DNA of 64,000 nt from Hermatobates lingyangjiaoensis (taxonomy: Eukaryota > Arthropoda > Insecta > Hemiptera > Hermatobatidae): assembly GCA_026182355.1 (NCBI GenBank), contig JAPFBL010000084.1:10581001-10645000 (forward strand). The letters are read 5' to 3'. Shown in pieces: positions 23,901 to 37,192 of the stretch. Numbering within the stretch: the first letter of the stretch is position 1; each line of letters opens with the position of its first letter. Under the pieces are notes generated by a model. It was not told the origin of the DNA. It saw only the letters and a program-made list of their open reading frames with translations, and searched no databases. The position numbers and the translations under genes were made by a program.

Positions 23901-24712
23901 GATATGGGACGTCTAGGAAACTGAAGTGCTGAATGTAAGTTTTAGATGTGGTTTGACTAGTTTTCTGTGACTTCTTTACGGTAACCCTGACCACAAATGC
24001 TTCATTACAACTCAAATGATATATTAAGTATGCCTTGTTGAACAGTCTATATGTATCAATAGAAAACTATTTGTAAGAAACAGTGAACTTTAAATCAACG
24101 ACCACACAAGATTTGATAAACTGAATTAACAATTAATTAAAACATTTCAATTCAGCAAACCTTCTACAAATTTATGAACAGAGTTGAAAATATCCTGTTA
24201 AAAACTTTGACAAGAAACGAGTAGTAATAAGCAATATGTACATTTCATATTGTTACTTAATGACTATTTTGTTTTCCAAGTTAAAAGTTAATGCTGCAGT
24301 TCCTCTTGGAGTTGTGTGTGAAGTCACTGCTGTTAAAATGATAATAACTAGTTGGTGTTGGTTACACCAACTTAACTCTTAACTGTGTTCACCATACGTG
24401 AGATTGACAAGTAGTCAATGTTCTAATAACATTTTCTTGCTTGTAAACTTTTTAATTCATGGTAATACAAAATCTCTCATTAAAGCAATGATCTGAAAAA
24501 TGAATGTAGAAATATAATTAATAAGCGTTCTGCTTTTAAAAACTTGTATGACAAAAAAAAGGGTATTATTTTGAAAGGTTTGGTTTTAGAGAATTTGAAA
24601 ACCATGAATAAAAGAAAAACACTTACAATAATAGACATAATTAAGGAACTTGTTCAACCCTAGTCTTGGAAATGGCTGAGTTCATGACTGTATGAAAATA
24701 TATCATATAAAG

Positions 24713-25269
24713 CAGTGGTTGTCAGCGTGGTCTACATCGACCTCTAGCGATCCACAGAGGATTTCTGGGAGTCCATAAAGAAAAAGAGTATTTGGACTGT
24801 GCACGGCACGCCATTACTGGTCCATGTCTAGTTCAAACGCGTATATCAGGATAACACAACTAAAAATATATAAACGCGTCGTAAGCTGACCGTTAGAATA
24901 TTCAAATATAATAATTAAAACATAAGGCCAAATACCATCATCAGTTTGTTATAGTATTCCGATGTTTTAGAATGTACTGTACAATTATTTTATGTTGTAT
25001 TCAAAACTGATTCTTTTACAAGTTATTTCAGTACCTATATTTGTAAAATGTTGATAAAGAAATATTTTGTAATTGTTTTAAAAAGATTTTTGTATTTCGA
25101 CATCACGTTGTATATGTCATGCAATTATTTAATAGTTACACTTTTCATTTGTCTAAAAATAATTATTTGTTTAAAAATGTACAACCACATAACACATAAT
25201 TATGTTTTTAAGTATATTTTGAAGTTATATTTTAAGTAAAGATGGTAAAACAAAGGTTGAAGACCCCTG
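24713..25269. mobile_element. Non-autonomous hAT element (557 bp)
   Basis: The left end CAGTGGTTGTCAGCGTGG and the right end AAAGGTTGAAGACCCCTG are imperfect inverted repeats of the type CAGTGGTTCTCAACCT...AGGTTGAGAACCACTG, known from many animal hAT elements. Flanking 8-mers are ATATAAAG and ATACTAAG, a plausible decayed 8 bp target duplication. The interior is AT-rich. The open frame at 25048-25239 is low-complexity and not transposase-like. Confidence 0.65.
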
Positions 25270-25629
25270 ATACTAAGGAATGACATTGTTTTGTTAATGT
25301 TCATGTATGAGGAAATCAAAATTAATGCAATTATCTTGATACTAAATAATTTTAAAACTGTGTCTCTTACACTACAGAGAAGAATTCTTAGAAAATTTCA
25401 CAAATGGATATTTATATAAATGTTAAATGGTCTGTTTAACATGGATAAAAGACTATCCAAGTGTCAGTTTCTCTTAAAATCACATAAAAGAGTTTACACA
25501 AAATCTGATAAACGTATACGAATATAAATGCCGACTTATCGGTTTAGTGGACTGTTATTGTCGAAGATAACTACATACATATAAGGCAAACTACTTGGGT
25601 TCGTAAAACACTTAAAAATTAGCCTATCT

Positions 25630-25651
25630 TGCAATCAACGTGTTGATTGCA
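25630..25651. repeat. Short palindrome
   Basis: TGCAATCAAC and GTTGATTGCA pair perfectly across a 2-base centre. It is isolated, and I see no feature that explains it. Confidence 0.7.
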
Positions 25652-26220
25652 GACAATTTATTTGTCAATAAAATAGTATCAATGAAAACATCTATATTAA
25701 TATCTGTCGATATAAATCACGCCATTGTAAAGAAACATTTGTCGAAAACATAAATTCACTAAATCATATCTTCAATTACTGTAAAACAATACATTACCCG
25801 TGACTGGTCAATTTTTTATTCAGAAAAACTTATAAATAAATATCTTTTGCTAAGAAATTTGTGTTAACCTGACAATTGATTTGAAGTTTTTACAGTGCAT
25901 ATGGAAGTTTTATATTACGAAATTTATATAATTGATGCTGATAACAGTAAAATTAAATGTAATTTGAATAATAAAGTGCATTAACTTGCGTTATAATTAC
26001 CTTTTACTTTCACTAACAGTTACAGGAGAAAAAACGTCACAGCACTATTATATATTTACTATTATATTTATTATTATTAATTTTATTATATTCCTGTTAT
26101 TATAAATTTTAAAACATTTATTATTAAGGGTTTTGAAAAGAACACAATAATACGCTGTGAAAATTTATAACACCAACAAAGTAATAAATTCAATATATTT
26201 ACTATTAAACATAATTGTGG

Positions 26221-26268
26221 AGTTCTCCGGAATCAGGAATAGTTCTCCGGAATCAGGAATAGTTCTCC
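26221..26268. repeat. 20 bp tandem repeat, 2.4 units
   Basis: AGTTCTCCGGAATCAGGAAT occurs twice exactly and then a third, partial unit begins. It is a recent local duplication with no spacers, so not CRISPR-like. Confidence 0.9.
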
Positions 26269-27019
26269 AAATCGTATTTATGCAACAGAATGCCTGGAAG
26301 CCCAATAATGCCTGGCATTCAAATAAACAAAAATATAACAAATGAATACAAACAATGAGTTGTGGATAGATTAAATAAATATATTTAAAAATCCTTAAAC
26401 GTGATAATATTTTGTTTAAAAAACTGGTATCACTGATGAGGAAATTATTAACGTAACAACTATTCATGAAATGTGAGAACTATCCTTGACTCAAGGTCCA
26501 GAAATAACTTATTTCAATTTAAAGTTACAGTGCAACGAAATATAATAATTATATTTGCAGTTATAATTCTGCAACGAATTATTGTCGACAACGAAGGTAG
26601 CACTGTATTTGATGTACAATCAAGTGTACTGTACTTTACAGTACGAATGTGCCATTTTCCTTCGTTGACTATAGCAATGATTTCTTTATGTTTTATCTCT
26701 TTATGTTTTCAACGTGTATTTTTCATTTTCGATTATTATATTTACCTGAGGCTGAGATACATGAACTCGTGGACATTGTTACCATATCTGACCCATCAAG
26801 CTTCCCTTTTTCGTTTTTAAAATCAGCTTTGGATCATATAATCATATTTGAAATCATATAATGTCCCATAACACCCCCTTTCGTCTGTGTAGTTTTTAAA
26901 AAAAGGATTCAACTCCTTGACTGAAAATGTGCTATTTTTGGATTAATTTGGATTAATCCAAATCCAAATTAATTCAAATTTGGATTAATTTCAATATAAT
27001 CAGTCAATCTGTTTGGTAT

Positions 27020-27340
27020 CTATCGTGTCCATAAGGTTTCAGAATCAATCATGTGTAAAAAATGTTATAGTAAAAAATACCTTTTCCGATGCTAAAAATC
27101 TGTGGTTTTTTCAATTATAGCTTCTGTCAGCTTCATAACAATTTTCCAAGTTTTAAGTTCCTAGGAGTAGCAGTTGAAAAAAAATGTCTAAAATCATATT
27201 ATGCCAAAAAGTAACTTTCCATGATGAGCTATGGCCCAAAAAACAATAGGGCACTTCTACACTACAAGGTCGATTTTTGTGTAAAATATGAATTTGATAT
27301 AGCAAGCGGTGTGACTTATAGCGTGACCACAAAAAACGTC
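27020..27340 (-). repeat. Diverged HER relative
   Basis: Blocks such as AAAAAGTAACTTTCCATGATG, AACAATAGGGC, TTTTTGTGTAAAATATGAA and TATAGCGTGACC follow the same order and spacing as in the HER copies at 52.7 and 61.95 kb. Both HER ends are missing or unrecognisable. It looks like an older paralogue of the family. Confidence 0.5.
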
Positions 27341-27683
27341 TAAAAAGACTTTGGGAAAATATCAATAATCAAAATTTCATTGACGAGATTGTTTTTACTT
27401 TTTGTTAAATCCTTAAGCAACACCATTTAATAATTTTTTTATGAACTAAAGTCGTTTTATCTTTATTCTTAAATTATCAGAGAGTAATACATATTTTTAA
27501 TGATTCAAGGTATTCATTTATATTACTGGTAATAAACGTTTATTAAAAATAGATATATGAAATAATATCATCACCTACAACAAAATGATGATGATAGGAC
27601 AATACCATTTTCTTCTTTCTCTTTTAACTTACATTTATTAATATTTTAAATGAAAAATATTTAATTTAAAAGATTCTTGGGGC

Positions 27684-28346
27684 CTGTGTTAGTCAAACAA
27701 ATATTATTGTTAGTTTCAATTAAAATAGTTCCCATTATGTTTCAGTCACTTAAAGTAGATTACAGTATTATTCATTTAATGTGGATTAGAATTAGTATTA
27801 TTTGTTTACATTGTTTTTTCTTCTTTTACCTTATTATTATGTTTTCGTATTTTCATTATCTTATATTTTAGTCTTTCAAAGTTGTTTCATTATATTTGTA
27901 AAACCATTGTAAAAGATTTGATATCTGTAAATAAAAATAAGAAAAATATACTGATTCATGGGAATTATGGAGGATATTTTTGTTTGTTTTCAGTGATAAG
28001 AGACATCTCAGCAGATTGCTCATTTGGTCGACGTAAATAAGCCGCATAAGTCTGACTCCCTTCTCTTCCTATTATATTACATGTATCCCCTTTTGTTTTC
28101 TTTCTTAGGCCGCCCTAACAAATGGTTCTATTGAAAGAGGAAACTTCTCAAATGAAATCCTACCATATAAAATACAAATACCTTATGGATAAAGTGGATA
28201 TGTTTTAGTAGTTCAACAATAAATAAAAATCAGTCGCAACCTAATTTCTCCCATTAGAGATTATTTTCTTATTGTTATTGAGACTGAAATATAATGTGCA
28301 CTATTTTAATTGAAACTAACAATAATATTTGTTTTGACTGACACAG
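27684..28346. mobile_element. MITE with ~63 bp terminal inverted repeats
   Basis: The left terminal repeat (27684-27746, starting CTGTGTTAGTCAAACAAATA) is reverse-complemented at 28284-28346 with only a few mismatches. The repeats bracket ~540 bp of AT-rich DNA with no transposase motif. I could not see a clear target-site duplication. The superfamily is undetermined. Confidence 0.75.
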
Positions 28347-28639
28347 AGCTCATGAATCTTTTTACATTGTTGTCAATAAACATTATCTATTATTTCAATA
28401 TAAAAGAATACCAACAACAAATACTTTTTTGCTATTAAATTTTGAAGATAAAGGAAATACTTGTCTTTATTATTAGGTAAAATAATTATTTAGAAAAATT
28501 AGAACTAGTAACTTACATCACGAGACATAATAAATGGTTAAATTTGTATATATATAAGAAATCAAGCATCTCAAATAATTAAAAATGTTGGAAACAAAAA
28601 ATCAACATTAGATTGAACAAATATACATTTGTGTGTATT

Positions 28640-28790
28640 TACGAGTTCAAAATCGAAGAAGAGTAACACTGAAAGTAAGGAAACACACTTAAAAACTTGA
28701 ATTTTTGGGCAAGCCGTCTTCAGTAGTAAAGAGAAAGAGAGACCAAGCACGTTGCGTCTACAACGCAAACGTTGTAGGGAAAAAGAGTCT
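28640..28790 (-). repeat. Penelope-type terminal repeat, second family
   Basis: It shares ACGAGTTCAAAATCGAAGAA, GTAACAC and AATTTTTGGGCA with the block at 2.95 kb. The minus-strand core is CTGAAGACGGCTTGCCCAAAA, hammerhead-like but with CAAAA in place of GAAA. Confidence 0.6.
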
Positions 28791-31300
28791 ATTCCCTATT
28801 CCTAGCCTCTAATTAAACCTTTAAGTATACCCTTCTCCTTAGCTTCTAAGTAGCAAGTGCAAGTACTCTTAGTTCACACCAGAGGTAGAACCATGCCAAC
28901 CGGTAAACGATCAGTCATTTAACTAATCTCCGTTGCTCACCATACACTACAGAGTATACTACTTCTCGCGCAGTGACAGGTAAAATCAAGAAGGAACTAC
29001 ATCCACGCTTAGGACATAGCAAATATGCACTTGGCTATCAGGGGGTCTATTTACCAAATAGAGATCTCCTAAGCCCTTGACAGCCTGGAATATTACGAGT
29101 CGTAAAGGTGATAGACTGACCACATCAAGAATAGAAAAAACTGAGATTAAAGTGTTAGAAGAGCTAAACCATTTAGAAACGTTAGAATCGTTTATAAATA
29201 AAGGAAAAACGGCAATAAATAAAGCCCACTTATTTAGGGTAATGAAAAACTACGGAAAAATAAAAAAAAAAACAAACATAAATTAAGCAAGGATGACGGA
29301 ACATCAAGAAAGTTATATCAGACACAGCTTCAATATGCACAAATTAGTTACTGCAAAGAGAAAACACAGTCATTGGATTATTATATAAATAACAATATAA
29401 TAAAGTTAATTCTAATTTTGTATTTTGTAAACCACTAAATACACATGGACGTGAAGAAGTAACATTATTTTACGCATGTATGAATGTTCGAAGAATACAA
29501 ACAAGATCAGGATGTGGGCCAACGCATTAGCTTATCTTCTTATAAATCATAGTCTAACTCATCAAGCACTCCATTGTTAGCCTATGGTATTTCATTTAAA
29601 CCGAATTATCTCTTATATAAATCAATTATACTCTCTAAGTATAAGGAAGATTATAGAATTTTTAAAATGGAGCCTATGGAGTTCAAAACTATAAATAAAT
29701 CAAGCAACTCAAAACTTATTGTTTTCATCATTATTGTAATTTTGTTATAGTAATTTATCTCAGTAAGTATCGATACTCTTTTTTTTTTAACCAAGTTAAA
29801 CAAAAATTGTGAAAAACGGCATTTTATAATTTGTAAAACATCCTGCTTTATTGAAACTAAATATAATGGGATCTAAAGTATGCAGAACGCGTTTACCATG
29901 CTATTCATCACAGAGCAGAGCCCCTGTGATGAATTCTATTCTATTCTTCTCTGTAACGTTTAATTTTATCTACTATTAATTCTATCTACTATCAAACAAG
30001 TACCTGTAAAAAAGAATTTTAAAAAGTTAAAAGTTAAAATTATTGAAATAAAAATAATCTTTTAAAAATATAAATACTACAGTAACATTAAATTAATGTA
30101 ACACAAACAAGCTAAAACTTCATTACATAATTATAAAAATTCACGTTGTAAATTTAAAATTACAATAAATATTTATGTCATAGCACCGTATATTCCACAT
30201 GTTTACGTATCCGTGATTAAAAAACAACTGGAGTGGCTAACACTCAACTTTGCTGTAAGTAAGCTTAATATGAATCACATTGACAATCAATTCAGCATTG
30301 GTTTTATCTTAATACTATACCATAGGATAGCCAGCCTACGGATGTATTATCAAACTCCCTGCTAAAATAATATGAAGCTCATAGATAATCAATTTAATTA
30401 ATTCATTTGTTTAAGTGGTTATACACATTTTATCAGTTATAAAACTCTTGATATTGATCTAGTACAACCTGACAAATTATTATTAAAATGAGTACCTGAT
30501 ATCATAATCTCGTGTGCACTCCGACAATTGTCGAACGTTTCTAAAGTCAAAATTAGATTTCAAGCTCTTTATTGAACTTTGTAATTGTCCTTGGAAAAGT
30601 ATCTCTCACTTTTATTAGTAATTATCTGAAATTTGCAAAATATGTGTTCATAGATTTCCACCTCTTTCAGAGGAGTCTCATTCTTCGTATAATGTAAATT
30701 GCAGGTTGCATAAGTGTTAGTTAATAAAAGGTCCAGTCTCTTAATATCCCGTGGGAGATTCGACATAAATTTTTAAATCCTTCCTTGTTCAGCTGGAATA
30801 AGCTTTTTGGACATACTTAAGAATGCTAAGGTTTTTATAACGAACTTCGACCAATCGGTAATATAGAAAGGAGCCTCTTTCTTAAAATCAGAAAGCTTCT
30901 TTCAAAGTGATCCAAGTACGAAAATCTAAGTACTTATTTGGAATCCATTATTACCCTCTTACATAAAATGTAAAATTGCCTATAAATGTTACTGTCTCAA
31001 ACAACGTATAAGCCAAGTTATCAAAATGTTGTCTCTCATTAAAGCATTTTCAATTCCAAACTGAATGGACTTCAAATTACCTTTTTCTTGTTAAAAATAC
31101 CAAAGAGAGGGAATATTCAATATTATTCTCATGGTGAGGACACGTATTTACTGTTCCAGATATCCGTAGATACGCTTGTCTTTATATTTTAGGAAGGGAA
31201 GAGTGCTATTTTAAAAGGGTGAAAGCGCAGGAAAGGACTAATGTCCAGAAAGGGATGTTTGGGAAAACAAAGGAGTACAGTAAGAAAGAGTAAAAAACTA
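28791..31300. other. Anonymous DNA, no gene recognised
   Basis: The first 500 bp are less AT-rich and include an open frame (29077-29286) of unknown nature. A 3' HER fragment lies at 30228-30275. A stretch near 30.88-30.93 kb resembles one at 4.51-4.55 kb. Otherwise nothing is recognisable. Confidence 0.5.
30228..30275 (-). repeat. HER 3'-end fragment
   Basis: CTGGAGTGGCTAACACTCAACTT with GTAAGTAAGCTTAATATGAA matches the extreme 3' end of HER on the minus strand. It includes the GAGTG...CACTC hairpin with its own loop sequence. Only about 48 bp remain. Confidence 0.65.
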
Positions 31301-31309
31301 TCCACTAGC

Positions 31310-32237
31310 TGTCAACCCTCTTTGAAGAGGCTATTGCCCTCGTAACGAAAGTATGAAGTTTGAAGAGACCGTTACTAATGTTTATAATATTTGATCTATT
31401 AAATTTAATTAGAGATGATTCAATAATATTTCTTAACAACATTGATGTTGCATAGGTAATAAATTTGGCTCCTGTCCAATCCATATGTTTGTATTTTTTA
31501 TATGCAAGAATAAGGCACTACTTTTTTCCTCTCTACTTACGTTTGTTTTACACGTGTCTTTAATAATTTACCAGTTTGACCAATATACATTTTATGGCAG
31601 TTTTTGCACGAAATTTTATAAATACCACCGGACTCCAATTCTCTGGGAGAGTTTTTTATTAACATATTGCCCACGTTATTACGATTAAACACTATATTAA
31701 AATCAAGTTGTTTGGCTAATCTTGGAAGGGGGTCTAATGACTCATGATATGGCAAAACTATAGAATTTGACAATGAGCGGGGCTCTGTTGAAGTATTAGA
31801 GAAAGTTTTTTTCGCACCCTTCAAAGGTAAATCGATATAAGAGGAGGGGTTTTTTAATGAAAGGGCAATTGACCTAATGTTGTTAATCTCTTCATTAAGT
31901 AATTCAGGAGAGCACACTCTTAACGCCCTCAAAAACATATTTCTAAAAACAGAAATTTTAACATTTTTTGGATGGGAAGAATAAAAGTGAACATATGCAA
32001 GTACATTCGTAGGTTTTTCGTAACCAAAGTTAATATTTTTCTGAAGAGGCGTTTCGTAACCTGAAAATTTCGTATGTAGATTCTTTCGTAAGTAGGGGTA
32101 CCACTGACTATAACGAAGAAAATATGTTGGAAAACATGATAAAATGACATGAAGTTTCCCGGCAACATCCTTCTGAAACGACTTTGGGGTTTTTCGGGGA
32201 TATTAGAAGAAGGTATACTCTGAACCAAGGGATTCAA
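31310..32237 (-). pseudogene. Penelope-like element relic (RT C-terminus + GIY-YIG)
   Basis: Reading the minus strand, FGYEKPTNVLAYVHFYSSHP ... NVKISVFRNMFLRALRVC ... LLNEEINNI is the segment found just after the RT palm in Penelope proteins. It is followed by a GIY-YIG domain start, GGIYKISCKNCHKMYIGQTG (~31.6 kb). A stop interrupts at 31537. Beyond it the rest of the nuclease is readable in other frames: SALFLHIKNTNIWIGQE, then NIIESSLIKFNRSNIIN with the expected catalytic Glu. The RT core is absent upstream. The GIY-YIG nuclease would make the nick that primes reverse transcription. This is a different Penelope lineage from the 43.6 kb element. Confidence 0.75.
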
Positions 32238-32450
32238 AAAATAAATAAGTAGTTTATGAAAAAATGTATAACAATATATAAATGCTAAAAACTAGTCTTA
32301 CAATGATGATTAAAAACTTTTGCTGTTTTGAAACAATTACAAACTAAATATAATAAAATAAAATATTCTTCATCATTCATGTCAAATATCAAAATGTTAT
32401 CAAATTTTCTTAGAACTATATGTGTCAACATATTTATAATACCATCTTTT

Positions 32451-32970
32451 CCCGAAAATAAGACACTGTTTCACTTTCTTTATAGGTCCAAAATGCGTGC
32501 TAGCGCTTATTTTCAGGGTAGCATAAGTACAACAAGTAATAGGCAATGATCAGACTTACAAGACTGAAATGCACAAACGTTGTATATGTATTTATACATA
32601 TAAGTATAAAGTTTTATCTATAAAGTTTTTATAAAGTTTTAGCATATTTATAAAGTTTTTATCTTTATGTATTTTTAAGTTAAATTCTACTTTATAAATT
32701 TTAGGAATTAATTTTGACATGTGCCTGTGCACTGCTTGAAACAGATTGTAGAGGTAAACAAGGAATTTCTCAGAATATTTTTCTTCACAAAAAATTTTGA
32801 GATATTAGGGTAGGTAGAGATACCTACTAAATTCCATAGCGTTTTTTTAACGAATTATATTTTTCTCATTATTTTAACTAGGCCTTATTTTCTAGAGAGG
32901 GATTATTTTTCAAAAAGTCTTGAAAATCATGCTAGGAGTTATTTATAAGGGATGCCTTATTTTCGAAAAA
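32451..32970 (+). mobile_element. ~520 bp MITE, copy 2
   Basis: This is the second copy of the element at 17.19-17.71 kb, in the same orientation. The left end is CCCGAAAATAAGACACTG and the right end GGATGCCTTATTTTCGAAA, giving imperfect terminal inverted repeats around CGAAAATAAGRCA. Internal copies of TTATTTTC-type motifs suggest the ends are partly reiterated inside. Confidence 0.75.
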
Positions 32971-35900
32971 AGACGATAATAGCAACACTTCAGTAAAGTA
33001 AAGATTTGTCTGTTTCATCACGACTGCTCAAAAGCATTTGTGAATAACTTGGGTGGATTTGCTACAGTTACTCAAAAGTCTTTGTAAAATACATTTACAT
33101 AGAGACTTTTCTTCTTTATTTGATTAATTTGTGCTGTTATAAGTTCTTATTTGTATTTAGCATTACTAAAGAAGTTGAATTTTTTTTGATAACACGCTGC
33201 TGTGTACATAAAGAATTGCTAAAGTAGATGTTAAGAAGGCGAGGTGAATCGTTGAGACAGATCGGGTAAATTAGAACCAGTCCTGACAACAACTGGAAAT
33301 GGATCAAAGGGGGTAAGGAAACGTAATATATGTGAGAGGGGTGGTTTTGGGGAGGGCCAGTTGATTTATTGCAGCATTGTTCCTCCATCCTATAATATCT
33401 CCTGGGAATTAAGGGTATAAATTTGTTGTCTGCTTAGCCCAGTCATGGCAAACATTAATTACAAGAATCTCTGTTCGACCATTCATCACGGGAAGCCTTA
33501 CTTCCCTTAAATTCTATCCACATAATATCTCAATTTTATCCGTTGACGACTCGGTTTGATATGGGCCCTTAAAACCCTAATTCAATCTTTTATTCAAATT
33601 GAACCTGTGAAGGGAATAAAAAGCCTTAAATCTGCTTCCTCTAGGGCAATGCTTCATTCCTAATTACTTACTTTTCGGGAACAAAGTTGAATAAATAAAG
33701 TTTGCTCTTCTTAGTAGGATATTATATAATTATATTAAAAAAATACATTAATTCTGACAGTTTGATAAATTATTCGTGTCATTTAATTTACTTTATCTGT
33801 AATTCTTTTCGCTGTCATATTTGTTTTATTATTTTTCCTGTATTTGAGACATATCTTTTTCTTTATCACTTTATATAAGTTATATATATTTATAATAATT
33901 ATAGCAGAGCATAATTAAACTATATTCTTTTATTTAAAATAAAAAAATTAACTCATAATTTATTTTTGGCAGAAATAACTTGTACCCTCAAATTGTTGTT
34001 AATCATTCATTATTATGTATTCTTTCCTGACAACAGAGTATTGTAATATTGGATTGTTAGTTTATCGGTTCGTAATATAAAACTATTAAAAACAAGGTTG
34101 TATTGTTCATAAATAATTGTGTAGTTTATTCCTTGTAAATATTTATCAGAAGCCAAGATGTTAAAAACAAAATGGGTTAAGTTCGAAAAAGGTCTTAAGA
34201 CATTTAATAAAAGTAGACTAATAAAAAACTGTTGTACTAAATTAAAGAAACTATTCCTGTCTGAGGAGACAAGGAACTCTAAAATGAATGTCATTGAGAC
34301 TATAATGTGTCAATTGGAGACCAATAGATCGATTTCTATTTCAGAACCAAATAGATCAAGTAGTAAATTATGATAAGAAATATATTAAAATAAATTACAA
34401 ATTTCATTTTGGCACAAAGTAAATGTAACATTTGAACATATCAAGAAAACACCAATTGTAATACTAACGTAAATGATAGTGGGAAAGGAAAAATAACAAT
34501 GAAGTTCTTTTGTGTAAATTAAACTATATTATCCCAAGTAAGTTTTGTGTCATCAGAAGAAAGAGAAACGCTGAAAAAATTTACCTACAGTTTGCATGTT
34601 TTCTCTTCGTTGAAAGAACTTAGAGCATAAAAATAAAAAGTATGCTACCCTCATATTCATATCAAAAACTGTATGATTACAGTCACTGAGAATACGAAAA
34701 CTATTCCTTCAGACAGTGATTTTGATACATTGATATTTTAAAATTGCAGATAGATCCAAAACAAAGTATCTGGACAAACATACATCACAATTTCATCATG
34801 AATCAAGGAATTTAAAACTCAAGTAAAAAAAGTATAAGTAATATTGCATGCACACATGATATTTAAATAAACATGATAACAAAAATAGATAGAATTTAGA
34901 TGAAAAGGTACTCTCTTAAATAAGACAGAACTTTTATATCAACCCTGCTAGGAATATGAATGAAAAAGTCGATGACAAAAACAGGAACCGTAACATACAA
35001 GATAAAGTAGTTAGCAGGAAGGTATGTAGGTGTAGGAACTTAGACTACCAAATCAACAAATCCCAGTGCATGTAGATGTTTTTATAGCCTGTAAGAAGTT
35101 TGATCCTGGAGTTTAAATATAATCATTTTAGCAGGATAAAGATAAAGGAAGGAAGAAGAGTTGAAAGAGTAATCGGGTGGATGGTGTGTTGAAAGCGTGT
35201 ATGGTCTGAATAAAATAACGTATTCGAGATTAACATCTTTCCTTTTTCTAGACAGACAGCCACCAATTGGCATTTATGTTAATCGTCATTGTAAAGACTA
35301 GTAATGGGAGTACATGTCTGCCTTGGTGTGTCGTGCTAGTTCTGACGTCCGCGAGAGCCTGCCAGTGGTAGTAAACACATCAGTAATGGACATTACAAGA
35401 TGACAATTCTATTCAGATTTCGATATTTTTCAATTTATCACTCATTTATTATTTGTTAGCCCAAAGTTATGTCCAGCCGTTTTTGATATCAAAAATGTCA
35501 AACCAGTGATGAGCAAAGTATTTGGCAAATAAATGCATGACTTCATGACAAGTCCTAGTTATTTCAACATTAATACAAGTTATTATAGTGAATTTAAATA
35601 ATTTTGTCCATTTTTGATCAAATCTGCTACAAAACTAAAAAACATATTGAAAAGTTTTAACAGTAACACACTGTAATCAACAGTGCTTATTTCTTGTAGG
35701 GTAAAAAATTAATGAAATGGTCTCCACATATAAAAATTTAATGGTATAAACAACGCGTTTCGAACAAGTAGTATTCTGCCTCAGGAATTAACTAAGGGTG
35801 TGTGTCTGTGGTACAACTGCAACATACCCTACAATACCCTTCAATTAGTAAATACCACATAATAAGTGACTGCACTACGTTAGAAGTGCTTATTTCATAA

Positions 35901-37192
35901 ATGAGGACAATTTTTTTTTGTTTTTAGAAGGCTATATTTTTTATTAAAAAATAATTGTATGAAAAAAACAAGTATAATATTTTAAAATAGTATTACAGTT
36001 AGATATATTATGTTTAAATGGTAGTAGTTATAGTTGAAACATACCTTAATTATAATGATTAATTTAGTTTTTTATAATTTTTTAGCAACCAAAAGTTACG
36101 ATTGTTTCTCGTTAAACTATCGTTAAATAGTTACGGATTTTATTTTTCATATGATTGACTGAGTATTTGGTATTCATAGTCATAAGTCAGAGTAATTTTT
36201 TTCGAAATCAACTTTAATTTGCACTGCAGTGTTCTTACCTCCTCTTTCTTTATTATACTCGTAAGTCCATGCCTACTCCTTTGGGTCACTCATGATCATA
36301 GACAAAATATAATGCTCAGTTTTTCCTTCATTTCTACTCCCTTCCTGGAGTAGAAGAAAATGCCTATCTTCATTTTTAATTAAAAATTTGAACTCTGAGA
36401 GTCAATAATAGAAACCGAAATATTTAAGTTGTCATCAGAGTCACTATGAAAAAATGACTACTTGCTTCAGTATCAGAAACACCACTTTGATCATTTCCAA
36501 ATCTTTTTGGTTCTATTTACATTTTATTTTAAGTTTTTATTCTTTTTGAACCCCATTTGTTCTTTTTTTCATTTTCTCTTCAGTTTTTTCTTTTCTTATT
36601 TTATTTTCCTTTATATTTTTATAACAGAATGTGCGATATTCTTCAGAAGTAACTACAGTAGGAATTTTTTCTGCCTATTTTGTTTTGACAGGCCATTTTG
36701 TTTCAAAATGGCTAAAACAATGCTTTGGTAAAAGATGATTTCATTTATCAGGTGCTTGATTTTTTATGTCCGAAAGGATTCCTTACTAACTTTATCAATA
36801 TCAGTTTTAACATTACTTCAACTTTTTCCATCATTCAGTTACTTCGGATTATTATGAAATTCACCCAGTTCCTCAGATTCAGAATTTATTAATATCATTT
36901 AAGATCACATTCATTTGATCATCTCTTAGTCAATACTACTATTAAACATGCTATACACCACGCAGAGATCTCCAACATTTTCAAATTACCTAGTTTTATT
37001 TAAAGCACACACAACGCTTGAAGATGACAAGTGAGTGGATCCTATCTAGAACTTTACAAGGAATTACTCAAACACATTCCTTAATAACTTTAATCATTTG
37101 TCTGGAATTTTAGATTCTATTTTTTAAGAACCATATTGCTAACAAACGTACTGACCTTTTTATGAATGATATCATGTGTAACCAATGTATAT
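32971..37192. other. Anonymous AT-rich DNA, no gene recognised
   Basis: Apart from one Penelope-type end (35.75 kb) I see no element or gene. The frame at 34158-34373 starts with ATG and is lysine-rich and unassigned. The window's AT content could produce it by chance. Confidence 0.5.
35748..35792 (-). ncRNA. Hammerhead-like motif of a Penelope end
   Basis: The minus strand reads CCTGAGGCAGAATACTACTTG, then TTCGAAACGCGTTG. The stem II arms GAAU and GUUC pair, and GAAA follows. This is the expected order CUGANG..-stem II-GAAA, with one substitution in the first box (GGC for GGA). Confidence 0.45.

Noticed and set aside
26221..26268. 20 bp repeats as a CRISPR array
   Set aside because: Units are directly adjacent, with no spacers, and there are only 2.4 units.
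29077..29286. 69-codon open frame as a gene
   Set aside because: Lysine- and glutamate-rich with a poly-A-rich end, and no motif I can name. It may be part of an old element, but I cannot support a product.
34158..34373. 71-codon open frame as a real gene
   Set aside because: No recognisable motif, no splice or promoter context, and a length within what the region produces by chance. The overlapping opposite-strand frame is longer.
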